Shown: positions 1-9,884, counted from the stretch's first letter. The stretch is 64,000 bases of DNA from Nitrosomonas oligotropha (GCF_009833085.1 NZ_QRBZ01000035.1:38683-102682), one strand, 5' to 3'. A program made the numbers and translations. Notes: generated by a model from the sequence alone, not told the origin.

Positions 1-166
1 ATCGCGTAAGCTCCGACACCTGCACGCCTGAGTACTTGCTCTTCCACTGGTAGTACGTGGCGTTGCTAACACCGTGCTTACGACACAACTCAGCCACCGG
101 CATACCAGCCTCGCCTTCTTTCAGTACTGCAACTATCTGACTTTCAGTAAATCTACTTCTCTTCAT
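1..166 (-). CDS. IS3-family transposase OrfA, N-terminal part (runs off window)
   Basis: The reverse strand opens with ATG at 166 and reads MKRSRFTESQIVAVLKEGE followed by a helix-turn-helix, CRKHGVSNATYYQWKSKY. This is the DNA-binding N-terminus typical of IS3-family OrfA proteins, which bind the insertion-sequence ends and usually produce the OrfAB transposase by frameshifting. About 55 codons are visible; the rest, and OrfB, would lie to the left of the window. A purine-rich stretch ahead of the ATG (AACGGAGATTTCC on the coding strand) can serve as ribosome binding site. The family call is firm; whether the element is intact cannot be seen. Confidence 0.85.
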   Translation of the reverse strand, partial: MKRSRFTESQIVAVLKEGEAGMPVAELCRKHGVSNATYYQWKSKYSGVQVSELTR

Positions 167-235
167 GGAAATCTCCGTTATCAGGAGGTTCCAAAATTCT
201 ACTGATATTTGTCTACTTACAGGGGGAGTTTACGA
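1..235 (-). mobile_element. Right-hand end of an IS3-family insertion sequence
   Basis: The transposase fragment plus about 70 bp of untranslated leader. The outer end is probably close to 233, where the outward-facing strand reads GTAAACTCCCCCTGTAAGTA, a plausible terminal inverted repeat. The partner repeat is outside the window, so the exact boundary is inferred, not seen. Confidence 0.5.
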
Positions 236-354
236 ATATAAACCGGTTATGTCGGTATCCCCTTATGCTTGCGCAGTTTGTCACCAAATGTGAATGGTGG
301 GCGGGAAGGTATTAGATTTGTTGTGGGTTATTTTTCTTTAGCAGGCTTTCAGTA

Positions 355-394
355 AAACGAAACGGCCGCCAGGATGATGGTGGCCGTTTCGTTT
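355..394. terminator. Long perfect hairpin (13-bp outer stem), bidirectional terminator-like
   Basis: AAACGAAACGGCC (355-367) pairs exactly with GGCCGTTTCGTTT (382-394). Four more pairs plus a G-T wobble continue inward to a six-base loop. It stands between the insertion sequence and the terminator at 436. T-tracts are interrupted by CG, so it may be a terminator or a repeat-type hairpin. Confidence 0.5.
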
Positions 395-435
395 GCTGCA
401 GTGTAAGGAGGATTCCGTGACTACAGCACATTATT

Positions 436-457
436 ATCCCAAGCTTTGGGATTTTTT
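436..457 (+). terminator. Rho-independent terminator
   Basis: ATCCCAA (436-442) and TTGGGAT (446-452) form a 7-bp stem around a 3-base loop, followed by a run of six T on the + strand. It lies 26 bp beyond the stop of the minus-strand gene at 483. It could end a + strand transcript leaving the insertion sequence and, less well, the minus-strand operon. Confidence 0.55.
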
Positions 458-482
458 CGAGGATTCTTTAAGTGAGTCGATC

Positions 483-1010
483 TTATTTTTCATCCAATAT
501 TACTGGGCTATTGGGTACTTTTCTCCATCTACGCATTCCAGAATCATCAGTATATAATTCTGCTTTGTATAATAAGGCACGCTTAGGATGACTTTCGGCT
601 GGATTACATTCTAAATAATAATTTTCTTTAGTTAGATCATCATAAAAAGCATTATTCTCAAGGCATACGCTTACACTTGTTGTAGTTCCATTCTTAGTAG
701 TATCCCTATGAGCACAGCTACGCCTACCCTTTCGTCTCGATGCATCGTAAGTGGTATAGCAAACTGTTTGCTCTACTGACTCCGCGGCAAGGAAAAGTAC
801 TAAAGGTTTTTTTGGTGCGGTTGCTCTGAGAACAACCACTTGTTGGTTATCATTTATTAGAGCGATTGAACTTATATTAGTTAAATTTTCTAGATTTATT
901 CTGTCGCCGGAGATTCCTGAATTTGATAAATGATTAATAAAATTATTTAATTCTTCTGTAGTTACTTCGCTTACTATCAAAGGTTCGCTATCATCTAATA
1001 CGGTATTCAT
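483..1010 (-). CDS. Hypothetical protein, partner of the FecR-TPR-barrel protein
   Basis: 175 residues, family not recognised. No signal peptide or membrane segment is visible. Residues about 95-150 hold several cysteines and a basic stretch (RRKGRRSC), and the C-terminus reads MRRWRKVPNSP. A good ribosome binding site (GAGAGGAAG, then AAAT, then ATG) precedes the start. The gene follows the 1094-residue outer-membrane protein by only 12 bp on the same strand, so the two are almost certainly one operon. A role as substrate or periplasmic partner of that protein is possible, but export is not evident from the sequence. Confidence 0.7.
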   Translation of the reverse strand: MNTVLDDSEPLIVSEVTTEELNNFINHLSNSGISGDRINLENLTNISSIALINDNQQVVVLRATAPKKPLVLFLAAESVEQTVCYTTYDASRRKGRRSCAHRDTTKNGTTTSVSVCLENNAFYDDLTKENYYLECNPAESHPKRALLYKAELYTDDSGMRRWRKVPNSPVILDEK

Positions 1011-1022
1011 ATTTTCTTCCTC

Positions 1023-4000
1023 TCAAAAGTTTAACGTTAATCTAAAAAAAATCGTACGTCCTGGCACATAACGTGGGTTGATAGGCTCCGATGTAAAAAA
1101 ATTTTGAGTTCTATAGAAGAAATTCTCATTAAATAAATTTTTTACTTCTAAAGAAATTATCCCTTTTCTCCGTGGCAATCTATATCCAACGCTTGTATCA
1201 ACTAAGTTAAAAGAATCAAAACCAGAATTTTCTTCTTTTTTATGAGCCGTTACTATATTTCCATTAATAACCTCCTTTCTAACTAAATCCTGAGTTACAT
1301 AAGTTGTTGTAAATCTAAAAAATACTCCTAAAGGATTGAAGTATTCGATATTAAATGGCGTGCTAAATGTTTGGATTCTCACTGGATCCCGGCTTGAGAT
1401 AGATGAGTTTTCAGCATTTCTAGAAAATTGCTCATATTCAAGCTCACTTCTAATTATCCAATTTGTATGAGGTATCCAATACAAATATGCACGGTACAAT
1501 TGTTCATTTTGTTTTTCAGATGCTTCACTTGCGGAGGAATCGAGATTGGTAAAACGATAAGGAACTTTCAATTCACGTTCTGATGCTTCTATGCCGCTAT
1601 ACAAATCGTTGGACATCCGATAATCCAGCGCTGCACCGATACGTTGTGCCCTCGTTCCATTTGTATCATCAAAGAACTGATTAAAGCCTGCCACTTGTGT
1701 GGGTTCAAGTGTTTGCTGAGCAACCAATGGAGATTTAGTGGTATTTATCCATGCAGCTCTAAACCTAAATTTGTTATTTAGATCCCACTGTAGACCAAGC
1801 TTCGGATTTATGTTTTCTTTACTCTGATCATCGGCGCCAATGCGAGAATCATAGCTTAGGGCAAAGGTTGCATTTAAATTTCTCAGAAAATTGGCGTTCG
1901 TATAAATGTAAATATTATCTTTATTAAGCCTTGTATTTGCACTAGTTTCTTGGAAAGTAAAACGGTAAGTACCTCCTCCAATCGTCGAATTGAAGTAATT
2001 TTTCCGAAATAGATGCTGCAGTTCAACCTGATAGCCTTCTGTGTCACTTGAGCGTCCCTCGCGATTTATGAACTTAGTATTAAGTAGTAGATCTTGATTG
2101 GAAGAAACTGTATACCTTGCACCCGCCCGTGCTATGTCCTCATTAACATTTCGACGAAATTCTCTGTCAAACTTATTTTTGTCAAAATCCAATAATAGAT
2201 CACCATGCTCTGATTCACGTTTGCGCAGTTCTACTTGTACGTTAAGCCGTGGTGTCACTGCATATTGAATGAATGCATTGTAAACATTATGCTTCTGATC
2301 ATTATTAGGGCGAAATCCATTGGTCTCATAATGAAACTGCCCCATGCTGATGGAGGCTCTGTCATACAGTGCTGAGGCGACTACCTCATCTCCAATCGTA
2401 CTATTACTACCGACAACTCCCGATGCCACCACCTGAGATTTATTTCGTTCCATCAGAGGTGCAAATTCATTAAAGCCTGCGGCGGACGGACCTGTGCTGG
2501 TAATGATATTGAGATCAGCTACCGCCATATGCGGTTGCACCGGATTAACGTTAATGGGCTGAAGCAGTTGCGCCTGAAGCAATTCACTGACCCGTGCGAT
2601 TTCATGTCGGGGAGTGTTCGCATAAGTATCCGAGAGGAACCGGTGCGCCGAGTGATTAGCCGGATCGAAGCTCAATGATTTGGCCGTTTCCATCACGGCA
2701 CGCCGTTCAAATCCCAGGTTCTCAAAAATCCGCGCCAAGCTCGAACCGCGCGCTGCTTCATCGCGATCCAGCAGAAATTGGGAACGGTATACTGCGCGGT
2801 TGTTGTTCAGTTCAATCGATTTCTGGATGTCTTGTAATGCTTCCACCGGGCGATTCTGCGTTTGTTTTTGAATCGCATCATAGAACCACGGTGTCGGATC
2901 TTTCGGGTCGCGTTCCTTGGCGAGATCGAATTGCGTGCTGGCAAGCGGGTAGCGTTTTTCCTCAAAATAGGCTTTGCCCAGGTAGCTGCGGATCAGCGAG
3001 TTGGCCGGATCCAAACTGGCGGCAATTTCCAGTTCTATCCGGCCCGCTTCCAGTTCTCCTTCACGGATCAAAGCAAGCCCCAATCCAAGCCGCGGCATGG
3101 GGTCGGCTTGATCCAATGCAATGGCGCGGTGGAAAATATCTTTCGCCGTTTGGGTGTCGATTTGCAGTAGATGAGCAAAGCCAAGCACCGTTTGAGTTTT
3201 TGCCAGACCGGGATTTAAACTGACCGCAAGTTTTGCGGCATCCAATGCGCGTTCCAGATAACCCACGGACATCTGCAATTCGGCTAATCGCGCCCAGATC
3301 AGTGCGTTCTGAGCATCGGATGCCAGCGCCTTTTGCACACTTTCCAGTGCTACTTCAATTTCAAAATGCGCTTGCTGTGTATAAGAAAGCGCTAAATACC
3401 CGGCAGCGGATTGTTGATCCAACGCGACAGCCTTACTCGCGAGCTCAAGCGCCTGGTCTTTTTCGTTCTGAACCAAGGCGATGATGGCAAGCAGCGCATG
3501 TGCATGACTATTGTTCGGTTCGAGTTGCAGAACTTGCTGGATGATTTCCTTGGCTTCGTCAGCTTGTCCGGCGGTCAATAATTGACCTGCCTGACGGATT
3601 AAATCGTTGGCATTGGCATTGTCTTTATCACCACTCTGCCAATAATCCAGGATGACGGGATAATACAATGCCCACTGCACGGCATCGGCCGGGCGGATGA
3701 TGATTTCTTTGCGTGGTGCTTGTCCCTTGTGTGTAATCGCTGCTTCATGATCGTGAAGCAGCAAACTTCCGAGTTCATTGCTGACCGATACTTTGCCTTC
3801 ATACACGACAACTTCCGCATTGTCTTCCTTAAGACCAACAAGAAATTCTGTCCCTTCGACACTGGCGTTAACAAACGGTGTTCTGATCTTGAATGGTTTG
3901 GGTGTACGCGTAATGATGTGGATCGCACCCTCGAATAGATCCAGCAGCGAGGCGCCTTTTTCTTCTTGAACCACTGGGAATGTAATACTGGTTTTTTGAT

Positions 4001-4307
4001 CAAGCCGCAGCATGCTGTTATTGCTTAAACGCAGCGCCGCGCGGCTGTGCGACCGGGCGCGGATCATATCACCGGCACAAAGAACAACTTCCATCCCCGC
4101 TTGTTGCCAGATATTCTCTTGAGCCCGGCGTATTTCGATTGTGCCCTGCATCGATACCACTCGCGCTACTTCCGATTTGCACGCCGGTGCTGATTGAGCT
4201 TCTCCTGCGGACCCCAAAAAAATAATCAGCACAGAAAGCATGATGAACATTATTGCAGTTACCTTTTTAAACCCTAGGTAAGATGGCAATGTTCGATGTA
4301 TTTCCAT
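1023..4307 (-). CDS. FecR-domain / TPR / outer-membrane beta-barrel fusion protein
   Basis: 1094 residues with three regions. A signal-anchor at about 15-40 ends in AEAQSA-like residues. A FecR-type domain follows (about 45-200: VVSMQGTIEIRR, AGDMIRARSHSRAALRL, EGTEFLV). A TPR array with repeated hydrophobic/Ala pattern and DP/NP turns spans about 230-560. A long region rich in alternating aromatic strands ends in LTLNF, with the terminal Phe expected of a barrel recognised by BamA. The last strands (SLEVKNLFNENFFYR, YVPGRTIFFRLTLNF) match the C-terminus of TonB-dependent receptors, but no plug domain or TonB box is visible. It is therefore not a standard receptor; a surface export or sensing pore is as likely as uptake. 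It is the first gene of an operon with the small protein downstream. Confidence 0.8.
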   Translation of the reverse strand: MEIHRTLPSYLGFKKVTAIMFIMLSVLIIFLGSAGEAQSAPACKSEVARVVSMQGTIEIRRAQENIWQQAGMEVVLCAGDMIRARSHSRAALRLSNNSMLRLDQKTSITFPVVQEEKGASLLDLFEGAIHIITRTPKPFKIRTPFVNASVEGTEFLVGLKEDNAEVVVYEGKVSVSNELGSLLLHDHEAAITHKGQAPRKEIIIRPADAVQWALYYPVILDYWQSGDKDNANANDLIRQAGQLLTAGQADEAKEIIQQVLQLEPNNSHAHALLAIIALVQNEKDQALELASKAVALDQQSAAGYLALSYTQQAHFEIEVALESVQKALASDAQNALIWARLAELQMSVGYLERALDAAKLAVSLNPGLAKTQTVLGFAHLLQIDTQTAKDIFHRAIALDQADPMPRLGLGLALIREGELEAGRIELEIAASLDPANSLIRSYLGKAYFEEKRYPLASTQFDLAKERDPKDPTPWFYDAIQKQTQNRPVEALQDIQKSIELNNNRAVYRSQFLLDRDEAARGSSLARIFENLGFERRAVMETAKSLSFDPANHSAHRFLSDTYANTPRHEIARVSELLQAQLLQPINVNPVQPHMAVADLNIITSTGPSAAGFNEFAPLMERNKSQVVASGVVGSNSTIGDEVVASALYDRASISMGQFHYETNGFRPNNDQKHNVYNAFIQYAVTPRLNVQVELRKRESEHGDLLLDFDKNKFDREFRRNVNEDIARAGARYTVSSNQDLLLNTKFINREGRSSDTEGYQVELQHLFRKNYFNSTIGGGTYRFTFQETSANTRLNKDNIYIYTNANFLRNLNATFALSYDSRIGADDQSKENINPKLGLQWDLNNKFRFRAAWINTTKSPLVAQQTLEPTQVAGFNQFFDDTNGTRAQRIGAALDYRMSNDLYSGIEASERELKVPYRFTNLDSSASEASEKQNEQLYRAYLYWIPHTNWIIRSELEYEQFSRNAENSSISSRDPVRIQTFSTPFNIEYFNPLGVFFRFTTTYVTQDLVRKEVINGNIVTAHKKEENSGFDSFNLVDTSVGYRLPRRKGIISLEVKNLFNENFFYRTQNFFTSEPINPRYVPGRTIFFRLTLNF

Positions 4308-4621
4308 GATTGGTTTTCTATTTGTATTTCACAATGAAATGCTTAACAAATTAGAATGTTACCCGTGGCCAGAAATTATGGGGGCTGCGATTCTGATGCA
4401 TAGCAGATTTAATGGAGATTGAATCAGGTTACAGGCTTTTTGTATGTGAGAATTAGCACATTATAGATTGAAGTGCGCGGGTTATAATTGGTTTGAATCA
4501 ATTCCAAAATCTCATAAGAAGTGTGAGGTTTCTGATTTGTAGCTAAATTTATTGAGAATGCGGCACCGGAATTGGCGGGTTGTTTGAAGAATCTTTTAAT
4601 TCAGAAATCAAGGGGTAATCA
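4308..4621. promoter_or_regulatory. Divergent promoter region, no gene
   Basis: 314 bp of AT-rich sequence between two divergently transcribed genes. The TTATAATTGG around 4481 may be a -10 element for the + strand gene. No clear operator dyad was seen. Confidence 0.35.
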
Positions 4622-5392
4622 ATGTCAACTGCAGCGGAACACTTACCAACAATAGGACCGAGCGGGGTTACGTTTGAAGAGGCGAATGATTTTATTTTTT
4701 CTCATCTAGATCAGCCGCAAGTTATTTTTGATATCAGTCACCAATATGGCGTTACGGTTTCAATGTTAGCAGAGATCTCAGGACACGCAACAGATGAAGT
4801 GATTGCATATTTTTCAAATGCGGCATTGGATGCAAAAGAACTTGATAAGGTAAGCTCGCTGATCAATTACGATTTAGGATCGTTGGCTCATTTTGTGGAC
4901 TTCGACAATAATCCCGGGGCCTTATCGACTGCTGCACTACAAGCGATAGTGAAACCAAAATTTGACGATCCTGCGGATTACGATGATTTTTTTGTGCCTC
5001 TGTGGTCTTCTCATGTTGCTGATCATGTTTTTACCCCGGACGAATTAGGCGTTGCCCATCTGGGTAGCATTCCCCATCCCGGGGAAATATTTGAAAAGAA
5101 TGAAGGTTTGGAGTCTGTTTTTTATGGCACGCTATTGAATATATTCAGAGCCTTGGATCCAACTGAGTTGGATCAGATCACGAATTTTTCACACACCGAT
5201 ACAAACAATACAGAATTCCAGGCCTTACTCGTTGAAGCTTTGAGCAGCTCTCCCACATCCAGTGCTTGGACCGATAAAGAACTGTCAGATCATGTGACGG
5301 TTTATGCAAAGGATATTATCGATGGTTATTGGAATGACCCTAATATCTCGGGTATTCTGGATCTCAGTTATGTGGCATTAGCTGCCGCTTAA
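4622..5392 (+). CDS. Hypothetical soluble acidic protein
   Basis: 256 residues, not assigned to a named family. The ATG follows AAGGGGTAATCA, a usable ribosome binding site. The protein is acidic, lacks a signal peptide and membrane segments, and begins with a helical module (FEEANDFIFSHLDQPQVIF ... VTVSMLAEISG). That module resembles units seen in large secreted proteins of nitrifiers, but I cannot name it. The C-terminus is small and hydrophobic (SYVALAAA), as in some type I secreted proteins; this is only suggestive. It stands alone, followed by a terminator. Confidence 0.65.
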   Translation: MSTAAEHLPTIGPSGVTFEEANDFIFSHLDQPQVIFDISHQYGVTVSMLAEISGHATDEVIAYFSNAALDAKELDKVSSLINYDLGSLAHFVDFDNNPGALSTAALQAIVKPKFDDPADYDDFFVPLWSSHVADHVFTPDELGVAHLGSIPHPGEIFEKNEGLESVFYGTLLNIFRALDPTELDQITNFSHTDTNNTEFQALLVEALSSSPTSSAWTDKELSDHVTVYAKDIIDGYWNDPNISGILDLSYVALAAA

Positions 5393-5408
5393 TTTTATTC
5401 TTCCTGAG

Positions 5409-5431
5409 AGCTATTGCATCAGTAGCTTTTT
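5409..5431 (+). terminator. Rho-independent terminator after the 4622 gene
   Basis: AGCTA (5409-5413) pairs with TAGCT (5423-5427), with an inner TG/CA pair around the loop CAT. A run of T follows. It lies 17 bp past the stop codon. Confidence 0.5.
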
Positions 5432-5493
5432 ATATCGATTCAGATCGCAAGTATCGTGGAGAATAATGATTTGTCATCAATAGCTGAGCTAGA

Positions 5494-7680
5494 TCAGGAG
5501 CCTGATGGCAGATCGTTTTCGTGCTGTAAACACAACGACAGAAAGTGATGCGTTGGACCGTCGGAAGGGAATTCTCTCAGAATATCGTAAAAATACTGAC
5601 TGGCTTCGGTCCATTGTTTCAGTTGGTAAGCATTTAATGCTTTGATAAAGATTTCGCATAACCATAGCTGTTGCCTGCTGGCGGACTGCCGGTAGGCAAT
5701 CAGCTCAAAAAGCGCAACGGGTTTAGTTCTCCCCGGTAACTGAAAGCTTCCCAGCGGGCGGACAAGGAAATCGTCCAATTCTTCGATTACATCGCTCGAT
5801 AGCAGAATTCTCGTTTTAAAAATTTTATTAGCGCTTTGAATCCTGTTTGCTGTATTGACGACATCTCCAGTGACGCGGTAAGTTCCATCGCTTTTGTTCA
5901 GTGACATATCACCAAAATGCAAGCCGATCCGGGTGGGTAGCGGCGGGTTGTGTAATTTGTTAAAGCGCATAATGGCAGCATTGAGGTCAAGTGCTGCCTT
6001 GCAGGCACGAAGCTTCTCAGCAGAATTAGGTGTTTTCTTGATCGGCTGAAAAAGCTTTGGCACGTTTGGATTATCTGGTTTTTTAATCCAGATGGAGAGT
6101 GAAGAATCTCCTGTTGTATCCATAACTCTGCCATGATGCTGATCAATGGGATTTCTCAATACAGTCCGGTAATTGGTCATCAATTTCTCAAGATCAGAGG
6201 GATTCATTGTTTCGGACAGGGTCGTGTAGCCTGCGATATCGGTTGTTAAGCATGCACCCGAGAACATACCTTTATGTTTATCGATAATTGCATCAAGTTC
6301 TCGAGCTGGGCCGGATTTGCCAATAAAGCCCTCGAGCTTCAGAATTTTTAATACCCAGGCCAGCATAAGCGCAACTAACACTAGCAGGGCCGGAATGATG
6401 ACCGGGAGCCATATCAGGGTATGTTTAAAGAAAGAGTATGCAATGAAAGTATAGACAAGGATGACCGAAAGACTGAGAACGATGGTTTGGCGCGTCGACA
6501 AGATTTGGACTGCCATTCCGATGGCAAATCCCAGCAGAAATAAAATACTTAAATTGCCGATCAATGACAAAGACCTGACCGGCTTGTTTTCCAGTAAATT
6601 GGCGAAAGCCGTGGCGGCAATCTCGACGCCGCTGATATAAAGCCCATCCGGATTGGAAAATACCGTGGGATAATCGTCCCGGACAATTTCTTGTTCGGAT
6701 TGAGTGGCTCCGGAGAATCCAACGAATACAACTTTACCTTCCAGACTTTTCCTGTCCGCTTGCAGCGCCTGATAATAAGGTATGGTTGTTATGCTGCGGG
6801 GCGGGCCGTAGAAATTCAAGTAACGGATTTGATCCCCGGCGTATAGATCGAGCAGCGACCTCAGTATTTTTTTTTCTTCCGGTTTTAAGCCACGGTCGCG
6901 ATCCAAATCCTCTTTCATCTTGGAGGCTAGCCGCGGATTACCGGTATAAAGGTTACGCAGTGTCAGAATCAGATCTTCGATATCCGCTTCATCGATGCGA
7001 GCAGGCAACTGCGTGGAAAGCCCGGGCTCTGCCGAATTGAGCAGGCGGACAAAGTCGCCGTATAACCCGGCCGAATAAATTTGCAGCACCACAACCGGTA
7101 CCGTGGCAATATCGCCGGCATACGATTTGAAAGTCCAGTAGTGATGCACTCGTTCCGCTTTCGGCAATGTGAAAGGCGCCCGTGCCTTTGCCGCCTCCCC
7201 GATGATTGGCAGGAGCTGAGTAGCGCCTTCTTGAATAAATGCTTGATAAGTAATGCCGTCGAGTTGATTCAGCGATCCCGAATCCTGATAATCCAGCCGT
7301 TCCACCAACAGGACATTACCGGCTCTTTTAATGGCATTGGCCAGTTCCTCATCCTGTTCCGGTATGTCGCTGGGTGTATCAAAAATAAGATCGAAAATGA
7401 TCGCGCTGGCGCCTGCTGCCGCAAGCTGATCAATTAAGCGCGCGTGTATATTGCGCGGCCACAATCGTGGCTTAACATGCAGCTTGAGCTGCGTGGCGGA
7501 TTGCTGATCCAGTGCAACGACGACCACCTCATCGGGCGCCTTGATTGCACCGCGTAACTGAAACAATGCGCTCAAGCCGAACCGTTCTTCCAACCATAAG
7601 CCAGCCGGTGATAAATAGATGGTTACACCGAGCAAACCGGTAAAAATGCCCAAAAAAAAGTATTTAAGCCCTCTGGCCAT
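5494..7680 (-). CDS. CHASE2-domain class III adenylate/guanylate cyclase
   Basis: 728 residues. An N-terminal membrane anchor (about 8-28) is followed by an extracytoplasmic CHASE2 sensor (about 35-345; VVVVALDQQSA, LWPRNIHARLIDQLAAAGA, VFVGFSGA). A cluster of membrane helices (about 365-450) leads to a class III cyclase domain (about 470-655). Catalytic features are visible: TTDIAGYTTL (first metal Asp), DTTGDSSLSIW (second metal Asp region) and GDVVNTANRIQSA (the Asn-Arg pair of the transition-state site). The family makes cAMP or cGMP from a nucleotide triphosphate in response to an external cue; which nucleotide is not certain. A TPR-like tail (about 680-728) follows. It is monocistronic and convergent with the preceding gene. 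Confidence 0.9.
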   Translation of the reverse strand: MARGLKYFFLGIFTGLLGVTIYLSPAGLWLEERFGLSALFQLRGAIKAPDEVVVVALDQQSATQLKLHVKPRLWPRNIHARLIDQLAAAGASAIIFDLIFDTPSDIPEQDEELANAIKRAGNVLLVERLDYQDSGSLNQLDGITYQAFIQEGATQLLPIIGEAAKARAPFTLPKAERVHHYWTFKSYAGDIATVPVVVLQIYSAGLYGDFVRLLNSAEPGLSTQLPARIDEADIEDLILTLRNLYTGNPRLASKMKEDLDRDRGLKPEEKKILRSLLDLYAGDQIRYLNFYGPPRSITTIPYYQALQADRKSLEGKVVFVGFSGATQSEQEIVRDDYPTVFSNPDGLYISGVEIAATAFANLLENKPVRSLSLIGNLSILFLLGFAIGMAVQILSTRQTIVLSLSVILVYTFIAYSFFKHTLIWLPVIIPALLVLVALMLAWVLKILKLEGFIGKSGPARELDAIIDKHKGMFSGACLTTDIAGYTTLSETMNPSDLEKLMTNYRTVLRNPIDQHHGRVMDTTGDSSLSIWIKKPDNPNVPKLFQPIKKTPNSAEKLRACKAALDLNAAIMRFNKLHNPPLPTRIGLHFGDMSLNKSDGTYRVTGDVVNTANRIQSANKIFKTRILLSSDVIEELDDFLVRPLGSFQLPGRTKPVALFELIAYRQSASRQQLWLCEIFIKALNAYQLKQWTEASQYFYDILREFPSDGPTHHFLSLCLQHENDLPSGS

Positions 7681-7788
7681 AGTTGCTTTAACTGGATGAA
7701 GAAGATATCAGGAACAATTGCCAATGCAGATTAGCATTAAGCGGCTATTTTGCAAGCACCCTGGGTTACATCAGCATACGGCGGACAT

Positions 7789-9852
7789 TTAAAAAGCGCC
7801 TCTGATACCCGCGACGATGGCGCGCCCGGGTAACGGGGCGACATCTTTCAAGAAGGAAGTATGAACGCGCATGTCGCTATCGAGCAAATTCCGGCCTTGC
7901 AGAAAAAGCGTATAGTTGACCGACTTGGTTAGCTTCATGTGATATCCCATTTCGGCGTTCATCAGGGTATAACCCGGAGTTTCGCTTTCCAATACGGCGA
8001 CGCGATCCTGTTGAGTGACACGGGTGAGGTTGAAGTTGGCTTGCCAGGCATTTTTCTTGAAATCCAGATCAAAGCCGAAGCGTTGCGGTGTTATGCGCGG
8101 AATGTTACCGTTATTTTTTAATCTGCCATAAACCATATCGGTGAATAACCGCAAATTCAACGTATCCGGTATTACTGCAACGATGGCTTCCGCTTCCAGA
8201 CCATAGAATTTCGCCCGGGTTTGAGTGTAATCCTGGACCAGATAAGCGCCGTGATTATCCAGCATGCCCTCATCGTTGATTCTATCCGCTAGCCCATCGC
8301 CATTGCTGTCACGGCTTTGCTGAAAAATATAATCGTTGACATGGTTATAGAACAAATTCACTTTGCCCGTAATCAGGCCGTTGGTTTTTTGCAGCGCAAT
8401 ATCGAAATTATTGGAGGTTTCTTTGCGCAGGTTTTGCGCGCCTTGCTCAAAAGTGTTAGTGGCCACATGGATGCCGTCGGCATACAGCGCGACGGTATTC
8501 GGTGCGCGTTGCCCGCGCGTGGCCGTCAGATTGAGTTGATAACCCTCCCTGAATTGCCAAGCGCTTCCTGCGGAAATGCTGTACAAATTAAAGTCGCGCG
8601 ATTGCAGCGATGCTGCTTGCGGGTTATGCATGGTATGTTCAAAGCGTCCGCCGGCTTCAAACTGCCAGCGTTGCCAATTACGTTTTTCCAGCATAAACGC
8701 GCTGGCCGATTGCGACAGGCTGGATGGCACGAAAGCTTCCTCGCCTTTTGCGGAAAAATTGCGGTTTTGTAATTGAATGCCCATGACACCCTGCCATTGG
8801 GCGATCGGCTTGTGGGCTAATTCGGCGCGTCCTTCCAGTTCGTTATTACTGAAACGGCTGCCAACCGCGCCGCTTTGTTCGAGCTCTTTGTGCTGATAGT
8901 CGTTGTAATTGAAGCGCATTTTCAGTTGCCGGAATCCCTTCAGCGGATTATCCAGATCACCCGCCAGACCGTAGCGGGTCTGACCCATATCGATTTTCGC
9001 GCCTTCCGGGCCGGGAATGCCGTAAAAATTTTCCAATCTTGAGACCGACATCCCCACAAAACCACGTTCGCCGACGTACGAGCTGCCTACCGATAAATTG
9101 CTGGAATCGATCGCGCTGTTTCTGATCAAGCCGGTGCCGCTGTCCGGATCATTGGGATTCGCCAGCCCGGGGATATGGACATCGCTGGTTTTTCTTTTCA
9201 CTCCTTCAAGATTCCAGGACATCCTGCCCAAGCTGCCGGACGCCATGAGAGCGCCATTGCGTTCTTCCAGCGCGGAATTGAAGCGTCCTTCAAAGTTCGC
9301 TTGCGGTGTTTTGAATAAGCGGTCGGGTATGCGGTCGTTGATCACGTTCACCACACCACCGGAAATACCGCTGCCATACATCAATGTCGATGGCCCGCGA
9401 AGTATCTCGATGCGCGATGCATTTAAGGTTTCGGTCGCGACGGCGTGATCCGGGCTGATGGTTGAAATATCGCCGGTGCCGATACCATTTTCCAGTACCT
9501 GTACCCGCGGCCCATCCTGACCGCGAATAATCGGGCGGCCAGCGCCAGGACCGAAACTGCTGGAACTGACGCCCAGTTCATGCGATAACGTATCGCCCAG
9601 ATTGGTTTCCCTTTTCCGGCGCAGACGATCGCCTGACACAACCGTGTCCGGTTTGAATCCGGCCGATTCGGCCGAACTTGAAACAGGCGCAGTAATCATC
9701 ACACCGGGCAGCTCGACGTTTTTGCCGGTGCTTTGCCCGTAACTATGCAGCGGGTGCAGCAAAAATATAAACAGCGCGACGGTTGTCGGTTTCAATGACA
9801 AGCTTTTGCGCAACCATCGAGCGTTATTTGATTCATGATCAGAATAATCCAT
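7789..9852 (-). CDS. TonB-dependent outer-membrane receptor, ZnuD-like (zinc or other metal)
   Basis: 687 residues with a signal sequence (about 22-40), a plug domain (about 50-165) and a 22-strand-type barrel ending in IVAGIRGAF with terminal Phe. Plug motifs LGDTLSHELGVSSSSFGP, GRPIIRGQDGPRVQVLENG and RIEILRGPSTLMYGSG are those of the ZnuD/zinc-receptor branch of TonB-dependent receptors. It would take a metal complex across the outer membrane using TonB energy. A dyad TGCAAC-N3-GTTGCA lies about 35 bp upstream of the start, and the same half-sites precede the Fur/Zur-family gene nearby. Control by that repressor is therefore likely. Copper rather than zinc is possible, given the Cus operon next door. 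Confidence 0.88.
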   Translation of the reverse strand: MDYSDHESNNARWLRKSLSLKPTTVALFIFLLHPLHSYGQSTGKNVELPGVMITAPVSSSAESAGFKPDTVVSGDRLRRKRETNLGDTLSHELGVSSSSFGPGAGRPIIRGQDGPRVQVLENGIGTGDISTISPDHAVATETLNASRIEILRGPSTLMYGSGISGGVVNVINDRIPDRLFKTPQANFEGRFNSALEERNGALMASGSLGRMSWNLEGVKRKTSDVHIPGLANPNDPDSGTGLIRNSAIDSSNLSVGSSYVGERGFVGMSVSRLENFYGIPGPEGAKIDMGQTRYGLAGDLDNPLKGFRQLKMRFNYNDYQHKELEQSGAVGSRFSNNELEGRAELAHKPIAQWQGVMGIQLQNRNFSAKGEEAFVPSSLSQSASAFMLEKRNWQRWQFEAGGRFEHTMHNPQAASLQSRDFNLYSISAGSAWQFREGYQLNLTATRGQRAPNTVALYADGIHVATNTFEQGAQNLRKETSNNFDIALQKTNGLITGKVNLFYNHVNDYIFQQSRDSNGDGLADRINDEGMLDNHGAYLVQDYTQTRAKFYGLEAEAIVAVIPDTLNLRLFTDMVYGRLKNNGNIPRITPQRFGFDLDFKKNAWQANFNLTRVTQQDRVAVLESETPGYTLMNAEMGYHMKLTKSVNYTLFLQGRNLLDSDMRVHTSFLKDVAPLPGRAIVAGIRGAF

Positions 9853-9884
9853 ACAGCTTTCCTAACCCGGACGGGCATTTGTCG

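Noticed and set aside
2675..3223. Plus-strand open frame opposite the FecR-TPR protein
   Set aside because: No family, no ribosome binding site and an atypical composition; it mirrors the TPR-coding strand.
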